Shown in pieces: positions 22,349 to 34,310 of a stretch of 64,000 nucleotides of DNA. The notes beneath the pieces are model-generated. The model had not been told where the DNA came from. It did not search any database and saw only the letters and a program-made list of their open reading frames with translations. Source of the stretch: Aaosphaeria pasadenensis (Eukaryota > Ascomycota > Dothideomycetes > Pleosporales); NCBI GenBank assembly GCA_022813625.1, contig JAKLMB010000002.1, positions 372,001-436,000 of the forward strand, read 5' to 3'. How positions within the stretch are numbered: position 1 is the first letter of the stretch; every line of letters begins with the position of its first letter. Made by a program: the position numbers and the translations under genes.

Positions 22349-23894
22349 CTATCTCCTCGACGGAGGCAATGAAGATGACGAAGAAGATGGAAATCCCTCG
22401 AGAACGGCTAACCTCCTCCCGATCCCGCCGAAGCAGACACAACTGCAGAAGATGACGCTACCGACCCATGTGACGGTAGCAAGGTTGTCGTAACTAACAA
22501 GCCCGGCGAACAGTTGTGCGTCGTTGGGACTTGTCCTACTGTTACCACCGTACGGGGAAGAGGAGGCACTGCTTCGAATCGGAGAAGGAACACCCGTTGC
22601 GTTTGTGAGGGCCGGGAGAGCCGGGGAGGGCAAGACGTCCGGATTAGAGAGGAAAATGAAAGATGTGAGGATCGAAGTTGTAATGAGAGAGAATGAGAAG
22701 CCCAGTTTGGAGCGGTCGAGGATGTACCATAGCGCTGGGTTCACCAGGGCGAGGGTAAGCGTTAATTGGAGGGTGGATTGCCAGGGCAGCCGACGCTGGG
22801 AGAAGAGATGGGAGTTAGTCCAGGGGTAATCTTAAGGGGATAGGAATGAGTTGGAAAAAGGAACTTACGATGGCGAAGGCGATACCGACGAAGGCACCCA
22901 CGCTCCGGACTACCTCGTTCCACTGCTCGCCCAGAGACGACTCGCTGCATTTCTCGTTGTCGTCATCCGATTCTGGCGTGAGGTCTGCGTTCGCCGGCTC
23001 CCCGCTCCAAACGATGTCGAGGTACGGTAATAAGCTACCCAGAAGAATCCCAAAGAGGCCCCAGCTCGTAACGTATATCCAGCTGTCACGATCCACGATG
23101 ACATCGACGCTGTAGGCGGCGATTTCCCGACTGTCGTGTAGGTGGGAGATGATGACTCCGTACGCGACGCCGAAGACAAAGAGCGCGGCCAGCTTCCCTA
23201 TTGTGACGGCAAACCTCGACATCCCATTCCTCGGCGCCTTTGTGCTTTGTTTCAGCAATCGAGAATCGCGGCCATGCCTAGTCCTGATGTCCGCGACCGT
23301 TCCTCGCCTTGAGCGCTGCTTCGTCCTCATGGTGAGCCCACCATCTGGACTGCCCATGTTATTCTCCCACCCATTGCCATAGCCCGTGCCATAACTGTAA
23401 TTGGAGTCATAAGAGTAATGGCGTGCTGGTGTCTCTGCGCCCATACCCCCTGGCGTGTCGGCGACGCTCCCCTCTCCGGCGGTACCCGAGTTGCTTCCAG
23501 CGTCGTCGTAGATCCCATAGAGCGTACTGCTCGTCATGTTAAGATAGCTCTTGTTGCGGGATGGTGCGCCATTGTCAACATGGTCGGGAAAGTATGGATT
23601 GTGGGAACCGTACGTCGACCGAAGGAGTCTTGCATTGAGCTGCGCGAGGAAGTCGGAAGAGCGATGGTGTGAATTTGCATAAGAAGGGGGTGTGTTTTGC
23701 GGCCATAGTTCGTCTGGAGGTTCGTCGATCGGCGGCTGCGGTTGCGATTGCGACTCGGGTTGTAGCGGGTCCTGTGAGGGTGGTTCCAAGTCTGATTCTA
23801 GACTGGAAGGTATTATGAAATTGCGTCGCGGTATAGGACGATAGATGTGCTGTGTATGTTGTTGTTGTGATGTTACGAAGGGGTCGTCGGCCAT
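22349..23894 (-). CDS. INSIG-domain ER membrane protein
   Basis: Fungal INSIG family: ER membrane proteins that bind sterol-sensing-domain partners such as HMG-CoA reductase. Exons 23894-22869 and 22795-22349, with a 73-bp intron, give 490 residues. The first ~220 residues are disordered and rich in S, P, Q and Y, with the family motif SYLNMTSSTLYGIYDD. The membrane domain begins FAVTIGKLAALFVFGVAYGV and continues ISHLHDS, WIYVTSWGLFGILLGSLLPY and VVRSVGAFVGIAFAI. Splicing then joins RRLPWQSTLQ and ALVNPALWYILDRSK. The last membrane segment is VTWVGSVIFCSCVCFGGIGR. The first in-frame ATG is 23894 (MADDPFVT). A 10-codon uORF ends 5 bases upstream of it. Confidence 0.88.
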
Positions 23895-23899
23895 GGCTG

Positions 23900-23932
23900 T
23901 CAAGGTATGCTTGCGCGATCGGCGCAAGACAT
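23900..23932 (-). promoter_or_regulatory. Short uORF upstream of INSIG start
   Basis: A frame of ten codons plus stop (MSCADRASIP) on the minus strand terminates 5 bases before the INSIG ATG. An in-frame upstream ATG at 24091 would lengthen it to 63 codons if transcription begins that far out. Sterol genes are often under translational control, but that link is inference. Confidence 0.4.
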
Positions 23933-25577
23933 GTAACGTGTTTGGATGGTTGAAAGATCAATTACAAGGTGAATAGTGATAATAATGCAGCAATGAAGGG
24001 GAAGAAGAAGAAAAGCGTAAAAGAGATAGAACGAGACAGTAGAAGAAGAGTAGGAGGACAACGAATCAGCCCCTCTCCCCACCTGTAACACTGGGTGCAG
24101 TAACTACAGTGCGAGTGCAGCAGACTCTACACTCTGTGTCTCTCGATTCGATTCGATGGGAAGGTCAATAATCGGAAATCTCAATCCTGGAGTTGGAGAA
24201 GCGCACGTGAACGTCAGTCAAAGGCCCGTAAAACAAACCTGACGCAGCTGATTGGACCGGGAGGGGTGGATTTACGGAGACGCCTCCTCGTATAGTCGCA
24301 AAAAGGAAACTGATTTGCTTGGGGACGGGGGGGTATTGGGGGGCTGGCCTGAATCGTAGAGGCACCGGGCAGGGATGGGCAGACGCAACCCTAATATGCT
24401 GTGCAGGCCAAGATGAACCCAGACATCCAGAACTGTTCTCTCAACATTTGAAGAATATGTAATGTGCTGAAGGATGGGTATGCAGTAGTGGGACAGTAGT
24501 GAGTTGAGATGACTGGATGGTAGAAGGGACATGGCATGAACTTTGCCGCCTGTCTGTCTGTCTGGGACTCTTGGGTGTGGGTGTGGGTGTGTGTGTGAAC
24601 AGAATAGACATGTGAAAGCCACAAACGGATACGTACCGACTGGTACTGGTACTGGTACTGGTACGGGTACACTGCCCGCTGCCCCAAAGTTACAAACAAC
24701 CACAGTGCCATAGTCATCCCCTCTCCGTACATAGCAACATAGACGAGTTTGAATAATGGGTCAACTAGTGCGTCACACGCCGGAGCGAAGCGACCAAGCG
24801 ACCCCAACGATCGACTGATTCTGGCTTGTTTTGCATGTCGATTATGATGGTAACCTTGTTACATACTCGTAGTAATACGTACTCTCTCTGCACGGATGGT
24901 TACAGGCAGTTCAACCGTAGATTTCTCGTACGGTCGGAGTACAGTCAGGTCTGGCCAGCGAGGATGGTTGCCCCATACTCTTAATTTGCTGTAACATTGA
25001 CATAAGCATGAATGTCCAGACGTATGCACCCGGACGTCTGTCTGTACTCGTAACTACATCAGCTTCAACAGATCGATGATCGAACGACTTTGGTATCCAC
25101 TTTATCAATTGATCTTGTGTTATTTTTACGGCGAAGACGACGAGGACTACTACTACTACAAGCTACTATTTCGAATGACACGGTATACTGAGAATCACGC
25201 CTGCAATAGCTCACGATACCAGTGCATGCAATAATTGAACGTCTTTTTGCTTGTGTGATGAGGCACAGGAATACTGGCTTACATTCCGCACCTTTGGAGA
25301 GGGCCCTTCGTGTCTTTGCTGTTTTTTAACTCCGTCTATACTCCGGATGACGATGTAAGAGTAAGAGAGCCCCACACCCCTCGCAAGCCATGCCAAAAGA
25401 TGCACCAGAACCAGTCCCAATGCCTGAAACCTTGCATGAATGCTAGTCCGTACAGTCGACTCTACCGGTACCCTTCAACACCCATCTCTGCATTGCATGT
25501 ACATCTGTTTCGTATCTGCATCGACTTTTTCGTTCCCCCTTCCCCGCAAATGGCGCTCATTGATGCATGTGCTGCTC
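23933..25577. other. Intergenic with several microsatellites (INSIG promoter / GCD11 3' end)
   Basis: The gap is 1.65 kb with no convincing gene. Simple repeats cluster at 24551-24562 (TGTC), 24572-24598 (GGTGTG, then GT) and 24638-24668 (GGTACT hexamers, about four copies). The open frames on the minus strand here (24272-24807) are made of these repeats and are not called. Confidence 0.5.
24638..24668. repeat. (GGTACT)n hexanucleotide microsatellite
   Basis: About four near-perfect GGTACT units end in a variant GGTACG. It lies within 70 bp of a GGTGTG/GT tract and a TGTC tract. Confidence 0.8.
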
Positions 25578-27469
25578 TCAGTCTTCTTGTGGCTTGAGCA
25601 CGTTTCCTCTGTTGGGACATAGACATCAGTATCGTACTCAAAGTTATCAGCAGTAATGATCAGGGTGTCAAAACTTACGCAACAATGTTTGCCCATCCAA
25701 TCAATCGCCAGTGCTTCTCGATACGTCGGGACAATGCAATCTTCTCGCCAATCTCTGTGCATGCTGGCGAGGTGAGAGATAGACGGGCGGCATCGGCCTT
25801 GACGGCGATGACCTTGGCACCAGTAGCAGTTGATCCAATGTTGACCATCTAAACGAAAATTAATCCACAAATCCAGCAACGAATTGACAATTTCTGTTGC
25901 TCACCAAAACTTCGTTCTTGGACAGCTTGGCAACCTTTGCCTGCTTGCCATCGGCAGTCTTGACACCCAACAACCTTCGGAGAAGGAAGTAGTTGACCTC
26001 CAACTCAGTGTAGATATTAGGAAGATGTCCACGGAGACCAAGGACGAAACCAACGAGACGATCGGCACGGCACAAGGTAGGGTCGACGCGAGTTCCAACA
26101 CCTGCGTTTGTTAGCCAACTGCGTATACAATTCACATAGGCAAGAAAAAACTGTACCGATCAAACCACCGGGCACAGCGAACTTCAAGTCGTTGTGCTCA
26201 GCGAACAGGGACACGACTCGTGAGAAGATGGGCTTGCACTGGATTTTGCCGGTGTTATCCTTCGAGACAATACCAGGTCGAATCTCGATCTCGTCTCCGA
26301 GCTTCAATACTCCGTTCAAGATACTGCCACCGGCAACACCTCCCTTCAAATCATCGATTTCCGCACCGGGCTTGTTGACATCGAAAGAACGAATGACCAT
26401 CATGTGGGGCTTGGCGGTGAAATCGCGAATCGGCACTGGAATGTGGTTGACAAGTTGCTCGTTGATGGCGTCGATATTGAACTTCAACTGGGCCGAGATA
26501 GGAATGACGGGTGCGTTATCGGCAACAGTTCCTCGGATGAATTGTAGGATAGATTGGTAGTGTGCAGCAGCACCATCCTCTCTCATCAGATCGACCTTGT
26601 TTTGCAGGATAACGATGTGGTTGAGCTTCATGATCTCGATGGCAGCAAGATGTTCACTGGTCTGGGGCTGTGGGCAGGTTTCGTTTCCTGCAATGAGAAG
26701 CAAAGCGGCGTCCATGACGGCGGCTCCTGACAACATAGTGCTCATGAGAATGTCGTGACCGGGGCAGTCGACGAAAGAGACGTGACGAAGTAATCGGTAG
26801 GTACCAGAGCAGCCTTCACGCTCACACGGTGGGTCCACCTCCTTCTCACTCTTGTACGACCTGTAGCAGGTCGGTCGGGGGCATTCTTCGTTGTCACACT
26901 TGTAGACCTTTGCGTTTGCATATCCGAGCTTGATTGTGATATTTCGCTCCAACTCGTTCTTGAAACGGACAGTCTGGACACCAGAGATTGCCTTCACCAC
27001 CGTACTCTTTCCGTGAGCGACGTGACCGATGGTACCAATATTTATAGTGGCCTGCCGGCTGATAATCTCGGGCGATAATGGGCTCAACTTGGAGAAGTCT
27101 ACGTCTTGCGGGTTGGGCTGTTCACTGTGACGTATTAGCATCTGCAGACGGATCGCAACTTAAGAAATTTCAGAAAATCTGCTATACACCCAGAATTCGC
27201 GCGAGAACCTCACAGCAAGCTGACGAATGCTTTTTATGCCTTGGTCTTGCCGCCACGGCCGTTCACACATTGCAATGTGGGGTCCTCGAATTTCGCGTTC
27301 TCCTGACTGAAGCAAAAGGAATAGGCACGTACGGAAGCTCTGGCCTCTCCACGGGAGGAGGGGCATCGCGGGTCTTTTTCAAGGCGGATTTTGGCTTCTG
27401 CTCCTCGACCTCTTCATTTTCGGAGAGGCTCTCCTCGTCGCGGTGGTCGTGCTCGGACTCGGAATCCAT
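25578..27469 (-). CDS. GCD11: Translation initiation factor eIF2 gamma subunit
   Basis: GTP-binding subunit of eIF2, which delivers initiator tRNA to the ribosome. Five exons: 27469-27333, 27124-26157, 26101-25905, 25848-25679 and 25608-25578. Introns are 208, 55, 56 and 70 bp; the product has 500 residues. The N-terminal tail is acidic (MDSESEHDHRDEESLSENEE). G-domain motifs: G1 GHVAHGKST, G3 DCPGHD, G4 NKVD. A knuckle with paired cysteines (CDNEECPRPTCY ... CEREGC) lies between G1 and G3. Beta-barrel domain II begins KPHMMVIRSFDVNKPG; domain III follows (HWRLIGWANIV). The last exon adds only 10 residues before the stop. It is divergent from YTM1. Confidence 0.96.
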
Positions 27470-28578
27470 GCTGGGCAGCTAATTCGTCTCGCGAACGGAT
27501 GACACGGGTGATATGTATAGAGGTATTGAATGGGCCGTCCTGAGGGGTATGTGTGGCGCGATGAGCTGCTTTGTAGCGAAGTGGAAAGTCGAACAGGCGG
27601 CGGCGACACTTTCGAGACGTGGAAATCCCACACGCAGAAAGCGAAAAACGGGCTTGACTCAGCGGCAGCAAATCGCGGGGCAGCGGCCTATCGATTATCC
27701 GATACCGACCATAAAATCTTCATTTCTCCTGGCCCAAGCATCTTTCTTTTTCTTCTTCATTGAACAACGCAAAATTTAACACTCACTAAAAGCATTTTCG
27801 ATTTTGAGAGTCCCCATTGTGCGGCCTCCATGAGAACGAAAACCGTCTGTAGAGTGAAGAGGGATAAAAATGCGATCGATCTTGGGTGCGGTTTCATCCT
27901 GCTTTCGAGCATGTGGATGAGAGCGCAATGATTGGCCGTACATGCACGCTTTTGTCATGAGGATCTGGCAGCAAGTGACTTGTAGCATTTAACGTCAACA
28001 TTGATAGTTCGTCTCATTGAGACGGTAGTGTTATCATGTGTTGATGCTAGGTGAGGACTCAGGGCTCAGGACTCAGGAGGCGTGATGTCCTTTGAAACAA
28101 CATTCTGCATGATATGCAAGGCCGTTCTTGCATTCCCGATAGTTATATTTACTATTGCGAAAAGGAGTCCGCGGCCATTTAAATAATTGGCATGCTGCTT
28201 CAACCGTGAGACGCGTTCTTCTAGACGGTCAACAGGTCATTCGACTTGTACATCTTTGTACGCTCATCTTGCGACCTAAGCGCTTCATTCAATGGCAGGG
28301 TTCGGGACTTGTCCGAATAGATTATGTGTCCACATTATTACCAAATGCTTCTTTTTCAAGATCTACAAATCGATCTGTGAACGTAATGGTCATAAGATGT
28401 AAAAGAGATGCATCATCTCCGTCCCTAGGTATTCATCCTACATATGTGAATCGGTCATTCGAGATGCCGACTCTATGATGCGCTAAACCTAATCCGAAAA
28501 TTTCGATCGCAACTTCGAAATTTTGGTAGTTCTTCAATCGCCTGCACGACACCTGAAAACCACAGATCCACCACCACT
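27470..28578. promoter_or_regulatory. Divergent promoter region GCD11 / YTM1
   Basis: This 1.1-kb gap lies between start codons of two translation or ribosome-biogenesis genes facing away from each other, so shared growth control is plausible. No gene or repeat was recognised. Confidence 0.45.
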
Positions 28579-30055
28579 ATGGCCTCTATATCTACTGCGG
28601 ATGCACCTACGGTGCAAATAAGATTGAGCACTCGCGACGCTAGCTTTCCACTTCCTCCAGATACGCAAACAAACTACCAAGTTCCCACATGTAAGTACAC
28701 CTCCACCTGCATACCTTTGCGACAACCCACCAAGCTGCAGAATATGCTATTCGCAGAGCTGACCCAATTGCGCAGCACTACGCCGTGTGAATCTTTCACA
28801 GCTTGTCAACAACCTTATACATACCGAGCAACCTGTCCCCTTCGAATTCCTTGTCAATGGCCAGAAACTTAAGTCTTCCATCGAGGATTGGCTCACCGAG
28901 AATGCGGTCTCTGCAGAAACAGTATTGGCAGTAGAATACATTAGGGCTCTTGTACCACCGAAGAAGGTCAGGAGCTTCGAGCATGATGACTGGGTGTCCG
29001 CCGTCGATATTCTTTCGAGAACCTCCCCAGCAGGCTTATGGTCCAATGCGAGCATACAGAGCGGGCAAGAGAGGATATTGAGTGCAAGCTACGACGGCCT
29101 GCTTAGAGTCTGGGACATGTCCGGAGATGTCCTTGCAACAAGCCAGCCGCCTAATAATGGCGGGAGGATTACGAGTCTGAAGTCTGCAAAGTGGATATCA
29201 AACAAGAAGATCGTCGCAGCAGGCATGGACAGCACTGTACGTGTGTACAAGTACGACGAGGATGAGCGAACAATCACTTCTTCATTCGAGCTGTATGGCC
29301 ACAGATGGCCGGTAGAGGATATCGCTGTCCATGGACCTTCGAACCGCATACTCTCGGCGTCTTCTGACACCACTATTTCCCTGTTCTCATCCACAGCTAA
29401 GGACAACCCTGCAGCACCCAGCGAGCTTCTACCAACCTCCACGGCAGCATCAAACAAACGACAGAAGCTCTCCAAACCCGACAAGACTATTCCATCTCGC
29501 GGACCTCTGGCCACTCTGACTGGCCATGCCTCTCCCGTATCAAGCGTCATCTTCAAGCCAGAGGATGCGACTGTTGCCTACTCTGTTTCCCACGACCACA
29601 CACTACGAACATGGGACCTTACAACTTCCACATGCGTGGACTCACGGACTACGGGCCATCCACTTGTCTCTGTCGTTGCTCTGCCCAAGTTGAACCTGCT
29701 TGCGACCGGAACATCGGCACGTCATATCACCCTTGTCGACCCTAGGGCTTCCGCCACCAAGGTCGCCGTTACAACCTTGAGAGGCCATGCCAATGCTCCC
29801 GTCTCCCTCGACACAGACCCAAACAACGAGTTCGGATTGGTATCAGGAGGCCACGACGGCACTGTACGTATTTGGGATATCCGAGGTGTGGGCGAGGCCC
29901 AGTCTGGCGACCCAGTCTACACCATCGAGCGTGATGGTGACAAGATGCGAAGTACGGGTGATGGCGTGAAGGTCTTTAGTGTGAGATGGGATCAGGATGT
30001 TGGTATCGTCAGTGCGGGCGAGGACAAGCGTGTCCAAATCAACAGATCCGACTAG
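28579..30055 (+). CDS. YTM1: Ribosome biogenesis protein YTM1 (WDR12)
   Basis: WD40 member of the Nop7-Erb1-Ytm1 (PeBoW) complex needed for 60S subunit maturation in the nucleolus; its NLE domain is engaged by the AAA ATPase Rea1. Exons 28579..28690 and 28776..30055, with an 85-bp intron, give 463 residues. The N-terminal NLE-like domain covers about residues 10-95 (IRLSTRDASFPLPPDT; LRRVNLSQLVNNLI; PFEFLVNGQKLKSSI). The WD repeats follow, with clear units ILSASYDGLLRVWDMSG, GHRWPVEDIAVHGP, TLTGHASPVSSVIFKPED, SHDHTLRTWDLTT and SGGHDGTVRIWDIRG. It ends VSAGEDKRVQINRSD. Confidence 0.94.
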
Positions 30056-30613
30056 AAGTAAAAGCATTGGAAAGAACACTTGAATATTAGACGTAAGATT
30101 CTCAGGTCCATTGTCAGTGGTCGACTCAATGAACCTTGTAAATGGCGTTAGTGGATTGTGTGTAGATACCATCGAGAAGCTTAGAAAAGCATTTACCGTT
30201 CGCCCGCATTTCGCTTCAATCTCAATGATATCCTGCGTCTCACTTGTACTGTCTCTCGCGCAGGAGGTTCATAAGCAGCACTGAAATCTTGGCACCTAAC
30301 TTGAACTCAAACGAGATCTTTCAAAACTATAGTTGTACGGCCATCTACTAACGAGCATACACATGCTATTCGTTCTGCCCTACTAGATCAATTCTTTCAT
30401 GTAACATATGCACATTTCGACTTTTATCCAATCCTCTAAATGCATCCATTCAAAACTCCAGATAGACCATACAAATCAAATCCCATACCACACCAGTCAT
30501 GCAGACAGCACGCACATACAAAGGGTATCATAACCTTCCACCCCAAACCTCCTCTCCAATCATATCATCGTCCGGCCCTCATCATACGCAACTTTTCCTC
30601 GTCCTCTTCTACT
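30056..30613. other. Convergent intergenic, YTM1 / TRM112
   Basis: A 558-bp gap between two 3' ends. Nothing was recognised. Confidence 0.45.
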
Positions 30614-31142
30614 CTACACCAAGTGCCCAGGAAGCAAGAAATTCGCAACACCCTCCTTAACCTGGTACTCGTGCTCGCAGCACCCGCAGACCAACTTGCC
30701 CTCCTTGACGCAGGTCTCGAGGAGTAGTCTGTGTAGGTCCTTCGCTACCTGTGTGGGCACTTCTTCCGCGTCGTCTTCGGAGGTCGAGCTTGGTTCTACG
30801 AGGTCTTCTCGTGTAGGGGCGGTGGCGGGGAGTTCGGGGAGACCGAGCTATTGGGGAAAAGAAAATGTTAGCTTGATTCAGCATATCATAGAAATGGACG
30901 AATGTGTAGAGTGGTAAAAGGAAAGAATCGGATACGCAGGGTTGAGATACACTTACTTCGGTGGAGATCGTACGGACGGCGTCCCAGGTCAATCGGGGGA
31001 GGATGTTCTTGAGGAAGGGGAGGTTAATGTCCGTCTCTATGATTTCGAGTTCCGAGTCGCGGGGGTGGAGGGGGAAGGAGGCGGGAGAGCCTTTGCACGT
31101 CTTGATGGCGCAGGTGAGGAAGTTGAGGGTGAGGAGCTTCAT
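30614..31142 (-). CDS. TRM112: Multifunctional methyltransferase subunit TRM112
   Basis: Activating partner of several methyltransferases acting on tRNA, rRNA and eRF1 (Trm9, Trm11, Mtq2, Bud23). Exons 31142-30957 and 30847-30614, with a 109-bp intron, give 139 residues, the usual size. It starts MKLLTLNFLTCAIKTCKG; these two cysteines and the C-terminal CGCCEHEY provide the zinc-site ligands of fungal Trm112. The middle has FPLHPRDSELEI and FLKNILPRLTWDAV, and the C-terminus is LVCGCCEHEYQVKEGVANFL followed by LPGHLV, as in orthologs. Confidence 0.94.
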
Positions 31143-31781
31143 GATGGGTAGATGGCTGGCTTCGAGGTGTCGCGATGCGGAATTCTGTGAAGTTTATGAT
31201 CTGTATGAAGAGTAATAGCACGAATACAGTCGAATTGATCGTGTTGAAGTATTATGGGCGGATGTGTAGTGGATTGAAAGATGTTCGATACAGGGTGCTT
31301 CTGAGCTCTGGGAAATTTTTGGCGGGATGAAGTTCGGCGTTGGTGGGGTCGAGAACGCTAGCTTGAGGCTTAAAATTAAGCTTAAATTTGGCTGCCATGT
31401 TCGACACCTTCGTACATACAGTACTCAAGTTTTTGAAAAGTAGGGATCTCAGCAAGTGTGTAGGAACGATTTGATAAAAAAACATGTCAATAAATCTGGA
31501 CCTCGATGAACACACGAACCAAAGCTCTCAGCCAGTTGTGTATAGAGATTACAATATGTATTCATATGCATTGCACTCGATTCAAATCTTCGAACGCTAC
31601 CAGTAGTAGTAAAACAATTGATGATGGGATATCCAGTTAACATAATGGGGAAAAGCACCAACGCCGTACACATGGTATCCCGTTCAAATGGGACCAACGA
31701 TGGTCTAAGGGCAAATGTCCTATCATGAGATAATCGTAATGTCGTAGCTCATGTTGTTAAACGCAAAGCAGATGAATCCAT
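31143..31781. other. Intergenic, TRM112 promoter / Rad60-like 3' end
   Basis: A 639-bp gap between two minus-strand genes. Nothing was recognised beyond the expected promoter. Confidence 0.4.
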
Positions 31782-33259
31782 TCACTTAAAGTGAACTTCA
31801 AGAGCATCTAAATCATCAATATCTGCATCGGCGATAGTATCCATCGGCCGAAGGCGGTCACCGTCGAACATAAGTGTGATGGGCTCGCCGGAGGGAATCG
31901 AGAGCTTTTGCTTGTAGACCGAGGCAAGTCTTTCGAAGGTGGTGTCCTACATGACGGTCAATATGGTTACCGGTAAGCATGATTAAGATACATACCTCAT
32001 GAACCGTGAGCTTGAAATCAGGTTTCCCTTTGGCCTTCAAGATGAGCCTGTAGCTCTTCTTTTGGGCCGCCGGCTCAGGGTCCAACGGTTCCTCAACGAG
32101 AGCGGGTCGCGCTTCAGCCTTCTTACGCTCTTCCTCTTCTCTGGCCTCTCTATCTTTTGCCTCTTTGAGTGCCTGAGCCGTCCACGCTTGAAGAAAGATC
32201 TTAGGCACGTTCGTCTCGTCGTAAATATCCGTACTGCCTTCTACGGTGACCCATCCATTCGCGTCAATCCGTATGCCACACCGCTCCACCTTCGTGCTAT
32301 CGAAAAGCCGTTTCATATTCCAAGTGAAGAATATGTCAGCAGTGACTTGATCCGTGAAACCTTGCGCCCTGCACCAGGCCTTTCGAGGCACTTCAAGAGT
32401 ACTGTTCGACATGATTTTGACCAACAGAGGCTTTGTGTTTTCGAGTTCCGAATCGATCAACAACTGTACCACAGTTTCCTTCTGAGGCCCTGATCCTGAA
32501 ACATCGGTTTTATTCGCATTTGATTCTTTCGCCCTGTTTGCTGCCCTGGCCCTGGCCTTTGCCGCTAGCTCTGCTAATCTTGGGTCCAACACTTCTTCTA
32601 AGTCATCGTCAACATCTATGACGGCAGATGGCGCAGGTTTTGAAGGTAACTGTGGTATATTGCGCTGGCTCAAGCCCTTGTATGAAGTATCCTTCGCGTC
32701 ATCTACGTCAGGTTCGGAATCACTGAGATCAATAACTCCTGGCGGTTGTTTCTCCACGGTCTTCGTTGCTCTGGTAAGTGACTCGTACCGATCGCTAAGG
32801 GTGTCTGTATTGCGTGCTGGGAGGGGCGAGAGGGGCGAGAGACTGGACCGGTCATGACTAGAAATTATGTTAGAATACTTCGGGTATCGCGATTTATTTG
32901 GGATTGCAAATCACGTACCCACCACTCCTCGTCTTCCCCCCGCTTGCACTCTCGCCGAAGTTACCAGGTCCAACCTCGGGTGACAGAGGCTCCTCGGTGG
33001 AAACTTTCCTCCTCTTCCTCCGGCGCTCCTCCTCCGCCTTAAGCTTCTTCTTTTCCTCCTCCTCTCTCCGCTGCTTCTCTCTCCGCTCTTTCTTCCGCCT
33101 GGTTTCATCTGCGAGGATCTCCGCGTACTCGCTCGAGTGGCTAAACATGTCCTTCTCCTTCTCGCCGTCTGTTTTCGGTTTCGTCTGCCATGCTGCCTTC
33201 TTGAAAAACGAGCGCTTCTTCGGCGGCGGGACTGAGCCGCCAGTGGTTTCGTCGGTCAT
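31782..33259 (-). CDS. Rad60/Esc2/NIP45-type SUMO-like domain protein
   Basis: Genome-stability factor family that mimics SUMO and works with the SUMO E2 and Smc5/6. Exons 33259-32919, 32857-31996 and 31946-31782 (introns 61 and 49 bp) give 455 residues. The N-terminus is basic (PPPKKRSFFKKAAWQ), then a long charged coiled segment rich in R, K and E. Two SUMO-interaction-like motifs follow: GVIDLSDSEPD and AVIDVDDDLEE. A first SUMO-like domain starts at TVVQLLIDSELENTKPLLVK. The second, C-terminal one starts SYRLILKAKGKPDFKLTVHE and continues DTTFERLASVYKQ, IPSGEPITLMFDGDRLRP, then DTIADADIDDLDALEVHF. There is no C-terminal di-glycine, as expected for a non-conjugated SUMO mimic. Confidence 0.85.
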
Positions 33260-33737
33260 CGTAAGGACATACGGTCGATCCCACGTTGTGCGCTCACTCG
33301 CAATATAAAAGGAAAGGTATCCTCGATTGTGAGGAGGCGATCGGGGTACACAGAAAAGTTAGGCGGGCGGGCGGTCGCGCGTGCGTAGGGCTGAGACAAT
33401 TCCTTCTCACTGTCTTGTCTTTTCCGCAATTGGGAGAGGGGAGGGGAGACGGGTTGACGCGCGATCACGCTTCTCGCGATTTGGGGGTTAATTGGTGGGT
33501 GGTGGTCTGTGCGCACCGTTTGTTCGAACATTGCATTACAGTGCGGGATCGCCAACGACCGACGGGGTTTGGAAAACATATTGGAGGTTTGGACTGTATT
33601 GCGACACAAGCCATCACATACAATCCGCATACACGACAACACGACCGAACGCTGCTACTCCGATCTTGGTATCGAGAGAAAAGTCTACGCCTCCAACACA
33701 CCTCCAAGGATTGCAAGCACATTCAACGCCTAAAATC
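33260..33737. promoter_or_regulatory. Divergent promoter Rad60-like / LSM6
   Basis: This 478-bp gap lies between two start codons on opposite strands. No specific site is claimed. Confidence 0.45.
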
Positions 33738-34310
33738 ATGGCAAACCTAGAAGACCAGGTGCTCGAGAACGGCGACAGCCCAGGCGAGGAGGCAAAGGGA
33801 GATGCCAGAGATCCCAGCGGTTTCCTCAGCGAGATTATCGGTGCCCCAGTGACCATAAAGCTGAACTCTGGAGCCGTGTACAAGGGTAAGTTGGAGGACC
33901 TCTCATCGATTCTATCATGAACCGATGCATTCTGTCATTGATCCAATTGTCTTGTGTATCGCACTACCAGCACTTCCCTTCCTTTTTGAAGATCGTTGCG
34001 ACGTTGTACTACGCCATTTGACGCATGTCTTGATTCCAACATCCAATATCACATGACATCATACTCTCTGAGCTAGATCTCTGACCAGCAACTACACAGG
34101 AGACCTCCAATCCGTGGACGGCTATATGAACATCGCACTCGAGCGTTGCAGAGAGATCTCCGAGGGAAAGGTGATCAGGAATTGGGGTGACGCCTTCGTG
34201 CGCGGCAACAACGGTAAGCGCTACTTCCTTTCATGCCTTCTGCCTTTCGCAATTTGCTGATGAGTTTGCTTGCGGGAATAGTCACATACATCTCCGCTGA
34301 TACGGCGTAA
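33738..34310 (+). CDS. LSM6: U6 snRNA-associated Sm-like protein LSm6
   Basis: Subunit of the Lsm1-7 and Lsm2-8 rings (mRNA decay; U6 snRNA binding). Exons 33738..33885, 34100..34213 and 34282..34310, with introns of 214 and 68 bp, give 96 residues. The Sm1 motif is GFLSEIIGAPVTIKLNSGAV followed by YKGDLQSVDGYMNIALE; the Sm2 motif is WGDAFVRGNNVTYISAD. There is an acidic N-terminal extension of about 25 residues before the Sm fold (MANLEDQVLENGDSPGEEAK), longer than in yeast. The 214-bp first intron is long for this locus. Confidence 0.93.

Noticed and set aside
24272..24807. Minus-strand frames across the microsatellite cluster
   Set aside because: They consist largely of translated simple repeats (PVPVPV, HTHTHT, YQYQYQ).
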